From Geodermatophilus arenarius (GTDB taxonomy: Bacteria > Actinomycetota > Actinomycetes > Mycobacteriales > Geodermatophilaceae): DNA of 64,000 nucleotides. The first letter of the stretch is position 1. Each line of letters starts with the position of its first letter. Position numbers and translations under genes: made by a program. The notes beneath the pieces are model-generated. The model did not search any database and was not told the DNA's origin. It saw nothing but the letters and a program-made list of their open reading frames with translations. The DNA lies in the NCBI RefSeq assembly GCF_042654585.1, contig NZ_JBHSGR010000008.1, positions 1-64,000 on the forward strand. The letters are read 5' to 3'. Shown here in pieces: positions 24,530-32,986 of the stretch.

Positions 24530-25150
24530 GTGCGGATCGTGACTGCTGCCTCGCTGACCGTCGCTGCGGTGGCTTTGGCCGGGTGCACGTCCCCGGTGGC
24601 TGGCACCGGGACCCCCGCGCCGTACACCGCCGCCGCGCCGGCTGGCGAGACAACCGCGCCCTACGAGGCAGCCGCCGACGGAGGGCTGATACCCGCGCAG
24701 TACCCGCAGTGTGACCTCGGTGCGGAGATCCTGGACTACCTGGCGACCGGCGACAACGCCGGCGACCCCGGCCTGGACCGAGTGTTCGCGGACTACGTGG
24801 GGGTGTCGCTGCCGCAGGCGCGGGCGCTGGCCGACGAGTGGATCGCTGCCTGCGACGAGCGGGCCGCCGAGGATGAGGCTGCGGCGGCATCGTCCACCGC
24901 AGCGGAGTCCGCAGCCGCCGCAGCGGCAGCAGCAGAGGCTGCCCAGGCGGCCGAGGACCGGCGCGCCTGCGGCGCTATCGGTGGCCGCTACGTGGAGGGG
25001 TCCATCTGGGACGGGGCCTGCGAGTCCACCGTGGTGGGCAACCCCAGCGGCCAGCCCTTCAAGGACTGCGGCCATGCGTGGCTCACCTTCCCCGCCACTG
25101 AGGAGGACCTGGCCCGGCTGGTGTCCGACTACCCCGGCTGCTTCCCGTGA
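24530..25150 (+). CDS. Lipoprotein with Ala-rich helix
   Basis: 206 residues from GTG 24530. Signal peptide VRIVTAASLTVAAVALAGC ends in a lipobox Cys19. Mature domain 1, AQYPQCDLGAEILDYLATGD, is followed by YVGVSLPQARALADEWIAAC, an Ala/Glu helix (about 115-145), and a Cys-containing end (ACGAIGGRYVEGSIWDGACE; KDCGHAWLTF; YPGCFP). The even number of cysteines suggests disulfides outside the membrane. Its stop overlaps the next start (GTGA). Confidence 0.76.
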   Translation: MRIVTAASLTVAAVALAGCTSPVAGTGTPAPYTAAAPAGETTAPYEAAADGGLIPAQYPQCDLGAEILDYLATGDNAGDPGLDRVFADYVGVSLPQARALADEWIAACDERAAEDEAAAASSTAAESAAAAAAAAEAAQAAEDRRACGAIGGRYVEGSIWDGACESTVVGNPSGQPFKDCGHAWLTFPATEEDLARLVSDYPGCFP

Positions 25151-25770
25151 CCGGGGGCATCGTCTGGACCGGCATCATCACCGGCGTCATCACGGCCACG
25201 GCCACGCTGCTGGGCGTCCGGCTGACCCAGCGGCACACCCTGGCCATGCGGCTGCTGGACCGGCAAGAGCAGCGACGCGTGGAGCAGCGTGAGGCCTTGG
25301 CCGAGGTGCTGGTCACCGGGCGCGAGTGGGTCCACAGCCTGGGCGCTGTGACGACAGCGGCCGAGCGGGCAGACGTGCTGGCACTGGTGCGGACGCCTGC
25401 TCTGAAGGACCACCCGTCCCGGGCCGTTGCCCACGGACGCGCGTTGTTGACCGCGCGGCTGGTGGTGCGTGATCCGTTGGTGCGCGCGAAGGTCGTGTGG
25501 CTGTCGGATCGGGTTACAGACCTGCCGTCGCGGTTGGCTCGCGTCATCGTCACCCAACAGGACGGGGACGGTGCGACGGACCCCGACGCGGTGAAGGCCG
25601 TCCGGCGGCAGGCGTCCGCGTACCGGGACGCGCTGAACGACCTCGAGCGGCTGACCCGCGAGCGCGTAGTGGACGACCCGTCGGATGTCCGGAGGCGCTG
25701 GTGGCAGCGGGTCCGGCTGCCTAGACGGCGGTCGGTTCCGCAGCCTGAGGCGTCCACCGGCGCAGTCTGA
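25147..25770 (+). CDS. Hypothetical single-pass membrane protein
   Basis: 207 residues from GTG 25147. An N-terminal membrane helix, GGIVWTGIITGVITATATLL, precedes a long charged helical domain (LLDRQEQRRVEQREALAEVL). The C-terminus, DALNDLERLTRERVVDDPSD then VRRRWWQR, is duplicated as a fragment at 19049-19297. The layout of a short membrane anchor and a coiled-coil cytoplasmic part is seen in many element proteins of unknown role. Coupled to the lipoprotein gene upstream. Confidence 0.76.
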   Translation: MTGGIVWTGIITGVITATATLLGVRLTQRHTLAMRLLDRQEQRRVEQREALAEVLVTGREWVHSLGAVTTAAERADVLALVRTPALKDHPSRAVAHGRALLTARLVVRDPLVRAKVVWLSDRVTDLPSRLARVIVTQQDGDGATDPDAVKAVRRQASAYRDALNDLERLTRERVVDDPSDVRRRWWQRVRLPRRRSVPQPEASTGAV

Positions 25771-25829
25771 CCGGCGCGGCCGTCCCGCGCCGGAACGCTG
25801 AACAGTGCCCGCATCTAGGGTCCTCAGGC

Positions 25830-26063
25830 GTGGACTACGACATCGTGAAGCGCTTCAGGGCCGAGTTCGGCGGGCAGGTCGAGGAGGTCTATGTGAACGG
25901 CCGCCGGGTGGGCATGGTCTACCGAGACCCGAAGCCGCCCGCCGAGATCGACGAGCTGTGGATGGCCTACACGCAGGGCGGGCAGGGGGCGCGCAGCCGC
26001 GACGAGGCGCTCCGGGCGGTGCTGCGGCACGCCGAGGAGAACCCCGATTACGAGTTGCAGTAG
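25830..26063 (+). CDS. Small hypothetical protein
   Basis: 77 residues from GTG 25830. VDYDIVKRFRAEFGGQVEEV, then YVNGRRVGMVYRDPKPP and SRDEALRAVLRHAEENPD, a compact beta-hairpin plus helix pattern. No known family. Bases 26064-26314 after it show no secure gene. Confidence 0.62.
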   Translation: MDYDIVKRFRAEFGGQVEEVYVNGRRVGMVYRDPKPPAEIDELWMAYTQGGQGARSRDEALRAVLRHAEENPDYELQ

Positions 26064-26314
26064 CCGCCTGGCCGGTCCCTGCGCCTGCGGCAGTCCAATA
26101 GGGCAGCACCGGCCCGGTGGACGAACGCGACGGCTTCGTCGCCTACCTCGATCGAGCGGCCTTCATGGACCGCCCACCCGGTACCAGCGCCAAGCCACCA
26201 TGTGAGTGGCGTACCGGATGCAGACCTGCTGCCGCTCGGCCAGGATCTTGCGCTCGGCTCTAGCTGCGGCCGCATCCCTAGTCCTGTCCGGCGGCGACCC
26301 ACCTGGTAGCAGCG

Positions 26315-26506
26315 TTAGCGCGGCCTGCCGCTACCGCCACAGGACTCGCACATGAGGTTCCATCCAGCGCCGAGCTTCCTACCGATGCCGCCGCAAGTAC
26401 GGCAGTGACCAGCAGTTCCTTCGCTTGCGCTGTACTTGCTAGCACTACGCCCCATGAGCCACAGGGCTACGCACACGCCAAGGAATGACCAGGCATACCA
26501 CCCCAT
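26315..26506 (-). CDS. Small membrane protein with a DnaJ-type zinc motif
   Basis: 63 residues from ATG 26506 (a TTG at 26539 is also open). One membrane helix, YAWSFLGVCVALWLMG, then CRTCGGIGRK and CESCGGSGRPR, two C-x2-C-G-x-G motifs as in the zinc centre of DnaJ. Base composition is lower in GC than the host. Last small gene before the right end of the element. Confidence 0.52.
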   Translation of the reverse strand: MGWYAWSFLGVCVALWLMGRSASKYSASEGTAGHCRTCGGIGRKLGAGWNLMCESCGGSGRPR

Positions 26507-26672
26507 GACCACCACCGGCCCTATTCGACGGTGCGCCAAGGGTCGGCTCCGGGGTTCCGCTCGTCAAGGTCCGAACAGCGTGGCGGATCGTGCTACCTGT
26601 AGTGGCTGACCAGCTCTTATGACTTCCGCTAGCTCGTACCTGCGGGTGATCTTGGCGTTCGTGCCCCCCTGG

Positions 26673-27764
26673 TCAGTGAGGCAGTCGAATCTGCGTCAAC
26701 CGACCGACGGACGCAATGCGCTCCTCGGCCATGCGGTCCGCTGTGACCGCTGGGGACACTCCCTCGGCGTCTGCGCGCTGGAAGACGCGCAGGGCCGTGT
26801 CGTAGATCCCTGCGGCCCTGGCCTCAGCACGGGCGAAGGAGAAGCCCCCTCCAGGTCCTCCGCGTGACGTGCCGTGCCGCTCGTCCTCGACCTGGATGAC
26901 CCCGCCGGCGTTCACGAGGTAGTCGGGGGCGTAGAGGATCCCGCGCGCGGTCAGCCGGTCCGGGATGCCCTCGTGGGCGAGCTGGTTGTTCGCGCCGCCG
27001 CAGACCACCTCGGCCTGCAGGGCGGCGACCGTCGCGTCGTCGAGCGCGCCGCCGAGGGCGCAGGGCGCGTAGACGTCGGCCGGGCAGCGCACCAGGGTCG
27101 CGGTGTCGGCGACCGCCTCGACGCCGGGGTGCCGGGTGAGGACCCGCTGCACCGCGGCGGGGTCGACGTCGGTGACGAGGACGTCGGCGCCGTCGGCCAC
27201 GAGCCGGTCGACCAGCCAGCCGCCCACCTTGCCGACGCCGGCGACGGCGACGGTGCGCCCGGACAGCGTCGGCTCGCCCCAGCGGTGCTGGGCTGCGGCG
27301 CGCATGCCCTGGAAGACGCTGAAGGCGGTGAGCACCGAGGAGTCCCCGCACCCGCCGTACACCTCGGAGCGGCCGTGGGCGAAGCGGGTCTCGCGGCCGA
27401 CGAGGTCGAGGTCGGCGTTGGTCGTGCCGACGTCGCAGGCGGTGAGGTACCGGCCGCCGAGGGCCTCGACGAACCGGCCGTAGGCGCGCAGCAGCGCCTC
27501 GGTCTTGTCGGTGCGCGGGTCGCCGATGACCACGGCCTTGCCGCCGCCGAGGTCGAGGCCGGCCAGGCTGTTCTTGTAGGTCATCGCCCGGGCCAGGCGC
27601 AGCGCGTCGGCGACCGCCTCGTCCTCGGAGGCGTAGGGGTGGAAGCGGGTGCCGCCCAGCGCGGGGCCCAGCGCCGTCGAGTGGACGGCGATCACCGCCC
27701 GCAGGCCCGAGGCCGGGTCGGAGCAGAAGACCACCTGTTCAGCGCCGGAGCCGAAGACGTCCAC
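26673..27764 (-). CDS. Leucine/valine dehydrogenase, 3' end supplied by the integrated element
   Basis: 363 residues, NAD-dependent oxidative deamination of branched-chain amino acids. GGTRFHPYASEDEAVADALR, the catalytic Lys in LDLGGGKAVVIGDP (about residue 76), TACDVGTTNADLD, and the nucleotide-binding AVAGVGKVGGWLVDRL are all present. CGGANNQLA and YLVNAGGVI complete the C-terminal fold. Codons from 26846 downstream (GFSFARAEARAAGIYD to QIRLPH) lie in element DNA. They differ from the host remnant at 4334-4507 at 12 of 56 residues, so the present enzyme is a chimera with an uninterrupted frame. Confidence 0.95.
   Translation of the reverse strand: MDVFGSGAEQVVFCSDPASGLRAVIAVHSTALGPALGGTRFHPYASEDEAVADALRLARAMTYKNSLAGLDLGGGKAVVIGDPRTDKTEALLRAYGRFVEALGGRYLTACDVGTTNADLDLVGRETRFAHGRSEVYGGCGDSSVLTAFSVFQGMRAAAQHRWGEPTLSGRTVAVAGVGKVGGWLVDRLVADGADVLVTDVDPAAVQRVLTRHPGVEAVADTATLVRCPADVYAPCALGGALDDATVAALQAEVVCGGANNQLAHEGIPDRLTARGILYAPDYLVNAGGVIQVEDERHGTSRGGPGGGFSFARAEARAAGIYDTALRVFQRADAEGVSPAVTADRMAEERIASVGRLTQIRLPH
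26830..26846 (-). other. attR core (right 17-bp direct repeat)
   Basis: Identical to 4491-4507. Host dehydrogenase codons lie to its right and element-derived replacement codons to its left. Similarity to the left copy fades outside the 17 bp on the right side, as expected for a recombination junction. Confidence 0.78.
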
Positions 27765-27982
27765 GACCGTCGAGCCTAGAACGTGCGGACGTGCCGTCCG
27801 TCACCCCCGAGGGGGTCTCCAGTCCGCCGCCCGGGGTGTCGACAAGTGACGTGACGGATGTCGGTGACTGTGTCGTGCGGTCACGGTGTGACTTCCGTGC
27901 CGCGTGTTGCCACTGTGGCGCGTGTCCGCCGGACGACGCTGACGCCGCACCTGCACCACCCCTCTTCCCCAGGGAGCGCCCG

Positions 27983-29302
27983 ATGCCGCAGTGCCGTCCC
28001 GCCCGGACCCGCGGCCGCCGTGGCGGCGTCCGCGCCGCCCTGGTCGGCCTGCTCTCCTGTGCGGTCCTGCTCGGCACCGCCGGGCCCGCCCTGGCCGTCC
28101 CGCCACCACCGGTGAACCCGAGCGACGGCGAGATCGCCGGCGCCCAGGCGGCCCAGGAGGCGGCCGCCGCCGAGGTGGGCCGGCTCGCCGCCGAGGTGGC
28201 CGCCGCCGAGAGCGAGCTCGAGCGGCTCGGTGTGCAGGCCGAGGCGGCCGGCACCGCCTACCTCGCCGCCGAGGAGGCCCTGCTCCAGGCCCAGGCGGCC
28301 GCCGACCAGGCCGCCGCCGACCTGCAGGCCGCGACCGACGCCGTCGACGCCGCGATCGACCGCATCGCCGGCTTCGCCCGCGACAGCTACGTCAACGACC
28401 CCACCCTGGCCACCGCGGCGGCGCTGCTGGACTCCGCCGGCCCCGGCGAGCTGGTCCAGCGGGCCGCGCTGCTGGACTACGTCGCCGACACCCAGGTCGA
28501 CGTGCTCGAGGAGTTCGAGGTCGCGCGGGTCCGGCAGGCCAACGCCGAGTCCGCCGCGCGGGCCACCCGGGACGCGGCCGCGGCGGCCGAGCAGCAGGCC
28601 GCCGACGCCAAGGCCGCGGCCGACGCGCAGGTGGCCGCGCAGCAGACGGCCGTCGCCGCGGCCGAGGCGAACAAGGCGACGCTGGACCAGCAGCTGCAGG
28701 CGGCGCAGATCCACCTGCTGGAGCTGCAGGGCGCCCGCGACGCCTACCAGGAGTGGCAGCGGCAGAAGGCCGAGGAGGAGGCCGCCGCGGCCGCGGCCGC
28801 CGCCCAGGCCGCCGAGGAGGCCGCCGCCGAGGCCGCCGCCGACCGCGCCGCGGCGTCGTCGGGGACCCGCACGGCCGCCGCCTCCGAGGTCAGCGGGTCC
28901 GGCTACGTGAAGCCGACCTCGGGCCGGACCTCGAGCTGCTTCGGCGCCCGCTGGGGCGTCCTGCACGGCGGCGTGGACATCGCCGCCCCGATCGGGACGC
29001 CGATCTACGCGGCCACCTCGGGCGTCGTCGTCCGGCACGGCCCGGCGACCGGCTTCGGCCTGGCGATCTACATCCGCGGCGACGACGGCGCGGTCACCGT
29101 CTACGGCCACGTCAACGCCGAGTACGTCGGCACCGGCGAGCGCGTCGTCGCGGGCGAGCCGATCGCCGAGGTCGGCAACCGCGGCCAGTCCACCGGCCCG
29201 CACCTGCACTTCGAGGTCCACCCCTCGGGCGCCCTCCACGGCGGCCAGGTCGACCCGGTGCCGTGGCTGCGCGCCCGCGGGGTGTCGATCAGCGGCTGCT
29301 GA
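27983..29302 (+). CDS. Secreted M23 family peptidoglycan endopeptidase with coiled coil
   Basis: 439 residues from ATG 27983, eight bases after AGGGAG. Basic N-terminus and hydrophobic GLLSCAVLLGTAGPALAVPP form a signal peptide. A long Ala/Glu/Gln coiled coil spans about 45-290, as in PcsB/RipA-type hydrolases. The LytM domain (about 310-435) carries HGGVDIAAPIGTPIYAATSG with the first zinc ligands and GPHLHFEVHPSG with the last. It should cut cell-wall cross-bridges during growth or division. The 218 bases upstream contain several GTGAC repeats, possibly a regulator site. The 3' end overlaps the convergent LysR gene by 14 bp. Confidence 0.93.
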   Translation: MPQCRPARTRGRRGGVRAALVGLLSCAVLLGTAGPALAVPPPPVNPSDGEIAGAQAAQEAAAAEVGRLAAEVAAAESELERLGVQAEAAGTAYLAAEEALLQAQAAADQAAADLQAATDAVDAAIDRIAGFARDSYVNDPTLATAAALLDSAGPGELVQRAALLDYVADTQVDVLEEFEVARVRQANAESAARATRDAAAAAEQQAADAKAAADAQVAAQQTAVAAAEANKATLDQQLQAAQIHLLELQGARDAYQEWQRQKAEEEAAAAAAAAQAAEEAAAEAAADRAAASSGTRTAAASEVSGSGYVKPTSGRTSSCFGARWGVLHGGVDIAAPIGTPIYAATSGVVVRHGPATGFGLAIYIRGDDGAVTVYGHVNAEYVGTGERVVAGEPIAEVGNRGQSTGPHLHFEVHPSGALHGGQVDPVPWLRARGVSISGC

Positions 29303-30212
29303 GCCGGGCGCGGCGGGCCGCGCCGATCCGCTGCAGCGCGGCCAGCGCGGCGGCGGTCGCCGGCGGGCGCGGTCCCGGCAGCACCGCCGCCTGCACCCGG
29401 CGGGAGCCCGGCTCGTCGGCCAGCGGGCGCAGGACGAGGTCGTGCCCGCCGACGACCACGGTGAGGTCGTGGGTCAGCGCGACGCCGCGGCCGGCCGCCA
29501 CCAGCGCCTGGGTCTCCACCGGCTCGTCGCCGTGGCCGGCCAGCAGCAGCGGCGGCGTCACCCCGGCGCGGGCGAGCACCGCGTCCAGCCGGCGGGCGGC
29601 CGAGCCGTCGTGCGGGCGGATCCAGGTGTCCGCGGCCAGGTCGCGCACCCGCACCGCGGCGGCGCCGGCCAGGCGGTGACCGGCCGGCAGCGCGACGCGC
29701 AGCGGGTCGTCGAACAGGGCGTGCAGTTCGACGTCGTCGGCAGGCGGGGCGGGCTCCAGGTCGGGCTCGCAGACGAGCGCGAGGTCGAGTCCACCCCGGC
29801 GCAGCCGGGCCAGGGCCGCGGCCCGGTCGACCAGCTCGTCGACGACGACGAGGCCGGGATGGCGCTCGCCGAGCGCCGCGGCCAGCTCGGCGGACAGGTA
29901 CACCAGGGCGGAGAGGAAGGAGCCCAGCCGCACGGTGCCGCGGGTGAGGCCGGCGAGGTCGCGCACCTCGCGCTCGGCCCGTTCCAGGCCCGCGAGCAGC
30001 GTCTCCGCGTGGGCGAGCAGCAGGCGGCCGGCCTCGGTGGGCCGCACGCCCTGCTGCGTGCGGTGCACCAGCAGCGTGCCGAGCTGCCGCTCCAGCAGGC
30101 TCACCTGGCGGGAGACCGCCGGCTGGGTGAGGTGCAGCGCGGCCGCCGCCGCGGTGAACGAGCCGTGCGTGAGGACGGCGTGCAGCGTCACGAGCCTCGT
30201 CGTGTCCAGCAC
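29289..30212 (-). CDS. LysR-family transcriptional regulator
   Basis: 307 residues from GTG 30212. The N-terminal winged helix is typical: TRLVTLHAVLTHGSFTAAAA, ALHLTQPAVSRQVSLLERQL, VRPTEAGRLLLAHAETLL. The ligand-binding domain follows with TVRLGSFLSAL and GLDLALVCEPDLEP. It is divergent from the MFS transporter gene (start 30273), so the 60-bp gap holds both promoters and the transporter is the likely target. The inducer is unknown. Confidence 0.94.
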   Translation of the reverse strand: MLDTTRLVTLHAVLTHGSFTAAAAALHLTQPAVSRQVSLLERQLGTLLVHRTQQGVRPTEAGRLLLAHAETLLAGLERAEREVRDLAGLTRGTVRLGSFLSALVYLSAELAAALGERHPGLVVVDELVDRAAALARLRRGGLDLALVCEPDLEPAPPADDVELHALFDDPLRVALPAGHRLAGAAAVRVRDLAADTWIRPHDGSAARRLDAVLARAGVTPPLLLAGHGDEPVETQALVAAGRGVALTHDLTVVVGGHDLVLRPLADEPGSRRVQAAVLPGPRPPATAAALAALQRIGAARRARLSSR

Positions 30213-30272
30213 GGCCCGCAGTCTGCCCCTGCCATGACCGGACGTCAGGACCGTCCCAGCCGATCCTGATGG

Positions 30273-31463
30273 ATGGTCACGGCCCCGGCGGCCGATGTCC
30301 CGGGGGTGACCGTCGAGCAGCCCACCGCGGGCCGGGCCGTGGCGGCGACCCGCGTCCTCTTCCTCCTGACCGGGCTGCTCGCCGCCAGCTGGGCCGGGCG
30401 GGTCCCCGCGGTGCAGGAGCGGCTGGGGCTGAGCCCGGGTGGCCTGGCGGTCGCGGTCCTCGCCGTCGAGGGCGGGGCGCTGCTCGGCCTGCCGCTGGGC
30501 AGCGCGCTGGTCACCCGCCGGGGCAGCCGCGCCGGGGCGGCGCTGGGCCTGGCCGGCTACGCGCCGCTGCTGTCGGTCGCGGCGGCGGCGCCGTCCCTGC
30601 CGTGGCTGGCGGCCGCGCTGGCCGGCTGGGCCGCTGCCAACAGCGTCGTCGACGTCGCGCTCAACGCCCAGGGCGTGGCGCTGGAGCGGCAGTGCCGGCG
30701 CCCGGTGCTCTCCGGCCTGCACGCCGCCCAGGGGGTCGGGCTGCTGGCCGGCGCGCTGGGGGCGACGGCGGCCGCCGCCGCGGACGTCCCGCTCGGCGTG
30801 CACCTGGGCGCGGCGACCGCGGCCGGTCTCGTCGCCGGCGGTCCCGCGACGCGGCTGCTGCTGCGCGAGCTCCCGGCGCCCGCGCGCCCGCGATCGGCCG
30901 GGTCCCGCCGGGGCCTGCTCGGCCTGGGCGCGGTGGCCTCGTGCGCGTTCCTCGTCGACGCCTCGGCCACCCAGTGGGTCGCCGTCCACCTGCGGGCCGA
31001 CCACGGCGCCGGGCCGGGGCTGGCCGCCGCGGGCCTGCTCGCCGTCACCGCTGCGCTGGTCGTGGGCCGGCTCCCCGGCGACCGGCTGCTCCTGCGGTGC
31101 CGCCGCGCCGCCGTCGTCCGGGGCTGCGGGCTGGCCGTCGCGGCCGGGGCGGGGCTGGCGGCGCTGGCGCCCACCGCGGGCTGGGCGCTGGCCGGCTGGG
31201 CGCTCGTCGGGCTGGCGGTGGCCCCGCTGGCGCCGGTCGTGCTCGGTGCCGCGCCGGACGCGCCGCACCGCGGCGGCGCCGGGATCCCGGCACCGGCCGC
31301 CATCGCCACGGTCACCACCGTCGGCTACCTGGGCTCGGCCACCGGGCCGCCCGCCGTCGGCGTGCTCGCCGAGGGGGTCGGGCTGTCCGCCGCGCTGGTC
31401 CTCGTCGTGCTCGCGGGCCTGGCCGCCGCGGTGCTCGCCGGGACCGTCCCCGCCCGCCGCTGA
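30273..31463 (+). CDS. MFS transporter
   Basis: 396 residues with about 12 hydrophobic segments. Helix 1 reads ATRVLFLLTGLLAASWAGRV and is followed by PAVQERLGLSPGGLAVAVLA, a pattern of the YbjJ/FucP-like major facilitators. Further features are DVALNAQGVALERQ between helices 4 and 5 and the second-half start ASCAFLVDASATQWVAVHLR. Substrate unknown. It is divergent from the LysR gene and ends before a strong terminator. Confidence 0.9.
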   Translation: MVTAPAADVPGVTVEQPTAGRAVAATRVLFLLTGLLAASWAGRVPAVQERLGLSPGGLAVAVLAVEGGALLGLPLGSALVTRRGSRAGAALGLAGYAPLLSVAAAAPSLPWLAAALAGWAAANSVVDVALNAQGVALERQCRRPVLSGLHAAQGVGLLAGALGATAAAAADVPLGVHLGAATAAGLVAGGPATRLLLRELPAPARPRSAGSRRGLLGLGAVASCAFLVDASATQWVAVHLRADHGAGPGLAAAGLLAVTAALVVGRLPGDRLLLRCRRAAVVRGCGLAVAAGAGLAALAPTAGWALAGWALVGLAVAPLAPVVLGAAPDAPHRGGAGIPAPAAIATVTTVGYLGSATGPPAVGVLAEGVGLSAALVLVVLAGLAAAVLAGTVPARR

Positions 31464-31473
31464 CCGGGCCGGA

Positions 31474-31519
31474 CACGACGACGGCCCGCCCCCCGAGCGG
31501 GGAGCGGGCCGTCGTCGTG
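31474..31519. terminator. Strong bidirectional terminator
   Basis: Perfect 16-bp arms CACGACGACGGCCCGC and GCGGGCCGTCGTCGTG with a 14-base loop. It lies between the MFS gene and a convergent lipoprotein gene (stop at 31524) and serves both. Confidence 0.87.
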
Positions 31520-31523
31520 GCGG

Positions 31524-32060
31524 CTAGGAGGTGGGAGCGGCGGCGCCGCAGTTCTGCTCGCCGAACTCGGTGACGTTGGTCGCCTCCGGGCCCTGGGCGA
31601 CGGTCACGAACTGCTGGGCGGCGGTCTGCAGCTGGGCCTGGCCGTCGGGGGTGCTGAGGTCGACGGAGTTGGCGGTGTCGGAGAAGGCCTGCACGGCGTC
31701 GCCCACGACCTGCCAGTCGCTCGCGATCTCGGCCGGCGGCTGCACGGAGTCGAACGCGGCGGCCGCCTGCTGCAGCAGGCCCGGCAGCTGCTCGGTCGTC
31801 GCGGCCGAGAGCTGGTTGCCGAGCTCCTCGTACTGCGCGGCCTGCTCGCAGAACGCCGCGACGGCGGGGTCGTCGCTGCCCGCGGAGGACGAGCCGCTGG
31901 GGTCGCCACTGGACTCGGCGGAGCTCGAGGTGCTCGCGGCGGTGGACTCGGCGGCCTCCCCGCTGCCCGACCCGTCGCCCCCGTCGCCGCAGGCGGTGAG
32001 CAGGACGGCCGCGGCCGCCGCCACGACGGCGGAGCGGGACAGGTGCGCGATCGATCGCAT
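31524..32060 (-). CDS. Lipoprotein, hypothetical
   Basis: 178 residues from ATG 32060. Signal peptide with basic start (MRSIAHLSRS) and lipobox LLTACGDG, Cys24. A Ser/Gly/Glu linker (about 28-65) leads to a helical domain, AAFCEQAAQYEELGNQLSAA and PGLLQQAAAAFDSVQPPAEI, ending near FGEQNCGAA. The two mature cysteines may pair. The pattern is typical of Geodermatophilaceae-type lipoproteins; function unknown. Confidence 0.87.
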   Translation of the reverse strand: MRSIAHLSRSAVVAAAAAVLLTACGDGGDGSGSGEAAESTAASTSSSAESSGDPSGSSSAGSDDPAVAAFCEQAAQYEELGNQLSAATTEQLPGLLQQAAAAFDSVQPPAEIASDWQVVGDAVQAFSDTANSVDLSTPDGQAQLQTAAQQFVTVAQGPEATNVTEFGEQNCGAAAPTS

Positions 32061-32119
32061 GCTCGGAGGCTAACGGCCGGTCGGGCGGTCCGCGTGCGGG
32101 CGCGGACTACCGTGCGGTC

Positions 32120-32986
32120 GTGCGCGCCCCCGTCGACCCACGCGTCACCTGGGACCTCCCCGCCCCCGGCGGGCTGCCGCGGACGGCGGACCTCGAGCCC
32201 CTGGTCACCCGCGTGCTGGCCCCCAACCCGTCGGGCATGACCCTCGACGGCACCAACACCTACCTCGTCGGCGCGCCGGGCAGCGGGCAGGCCGTCGTGG
32301 TCGACCCCGGTCCCGACGACCCCGCCCACCTCGCCGCGGTGGAGGAGGCGCTGGCCGCCCGCGACGCGCGCTGCGTCGCCGTGCTGGTCACCCACCACCA
32401 CGGCGACCACGCCGAGGCCGCGCAGCCGTGGGGGGCCCGGTTCGGCGCGCCGGTCGCCGCGGCCGACGCCGCCGTCGCGGGGCCCGGCGGCCGGCTGCTC
32501 GAGCCGGGGGAGCGGCTGCGTCTGGCGGGCACCGCGCTGGACGTCGTCCCGACGCCCGGGCACACCCCCGACCACCTGGCCTTCCGGCTGGAGTCCGGGG
32601 CGGTGCTGGTCGGCGACCACGTCCTCGGCCGGGGGACGTCGGTGGTCACGCACCCGGAGGGTGACGTCGTCGCCTACCTGGAGTCGCTGCGGCGGGTGCA
32701 CGACCTCGGGCCGAGCGCGCTGTACTGCGGGCACGGACCGGAGCTCACCGAGGACCCGGGCGCCGTGCTCGACTTCTACCTCGCCCACCGCGCGTTCCGG
32801 GAGTCGCAGCTGCTGGCCGCGCTGGTCCGCGGGGCGGGCACCGTCGACGCGGTGGTGGCCGACGTCTACGCCGAGGTGCCCCGGGCGCTGTGGCCGGCGG
32901 CCGCGCAGTCGACCCGCGCCACGCTGGCCAAGCTCGCCGCCGAGGGGCACGTCGTGGTGGACGGCGACCGGGTGCGTCTGCCGTGA
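32120..32986 (+). CDS. MBL-fold hydrolase (LACTB2-like)
   Basis: 288 residues from GTG 32120. MTLDGTNTYLVG, VTHHHGDHAEAA (zinc ligands, about residues 92-103), PTPGHTPDHLAF, LVGDHVLGRG and CGHGPE are the five conserved metal motifs. A C-terminal winged-helix-like part (AALVRGAGTVDAVVADVYAE, HVVVDGDRVRLP) marks the LACTB2 / endoribonuclease-like branch. Its stop overlaps the next start (GTGA), so it belongs to the following operon. Confidence 0.93.
   Translation: MRAPVDPRVTWDLPAPGGLPRTADLEPLVTRVLAPNPSGMTLDGTNTYLVGAPGSGQAVVVDPGPDDPAHLAAVEEALAARDARCVAVLVTHHHGDHAEAAQPWGARFGAPVAAADAAVAGPGGRLLEPGERLRLAGTALDVVPTPGHTPDHLAFRLESGAVLVGDHVLGRGTSVVTHPEGDVVAYLESLRRVHDLGPSALYCGHGPELTEDPGAVLDFYLAHRAFRESQLLAALVRGAGTVDAVVADVYAEVPRALWPAAAQSTRATLAKLAAEGHVVVDGDRVRLP

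Larger units (their letters stand above)
4491..26846. mobile_element. 22.3-kb serine-recombinase integrative element inside a leucine/valine dehydrogenase gene
   Basis: Boundaries are 17-bp direct repeats at 4491-4507 and 26830-26846. A large serine recombinase starts 46 bp inside the left repeat. The host dehydrogenase is intact only because the element supplies a variant 3' end at the right junction, while the old 3' end is stranded at the left. Cargo includes an SfiI-like restriction-modification pair, a candidate defence pair, a ParB-like protein, HNH, WhiB-like and helix-turn-helix proteins, lipoproteins and many proteins under 100 residues. No capsid, tail, terminase, FtsK/TraB, relaxase or clear replication initiator is visible. 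It may be an integrative mobilisable element, a phage satellite or a degraded AICE. Confidence 0.87.

Noticed and set aside
26117..26263. Short plus-strand frame VDERDGFVAYLDRAA...
   Set aside because: 48 codons, no ribosome binding site, second half Arg/Pro/Cys-rich; an opposite-strand frame is equally open.
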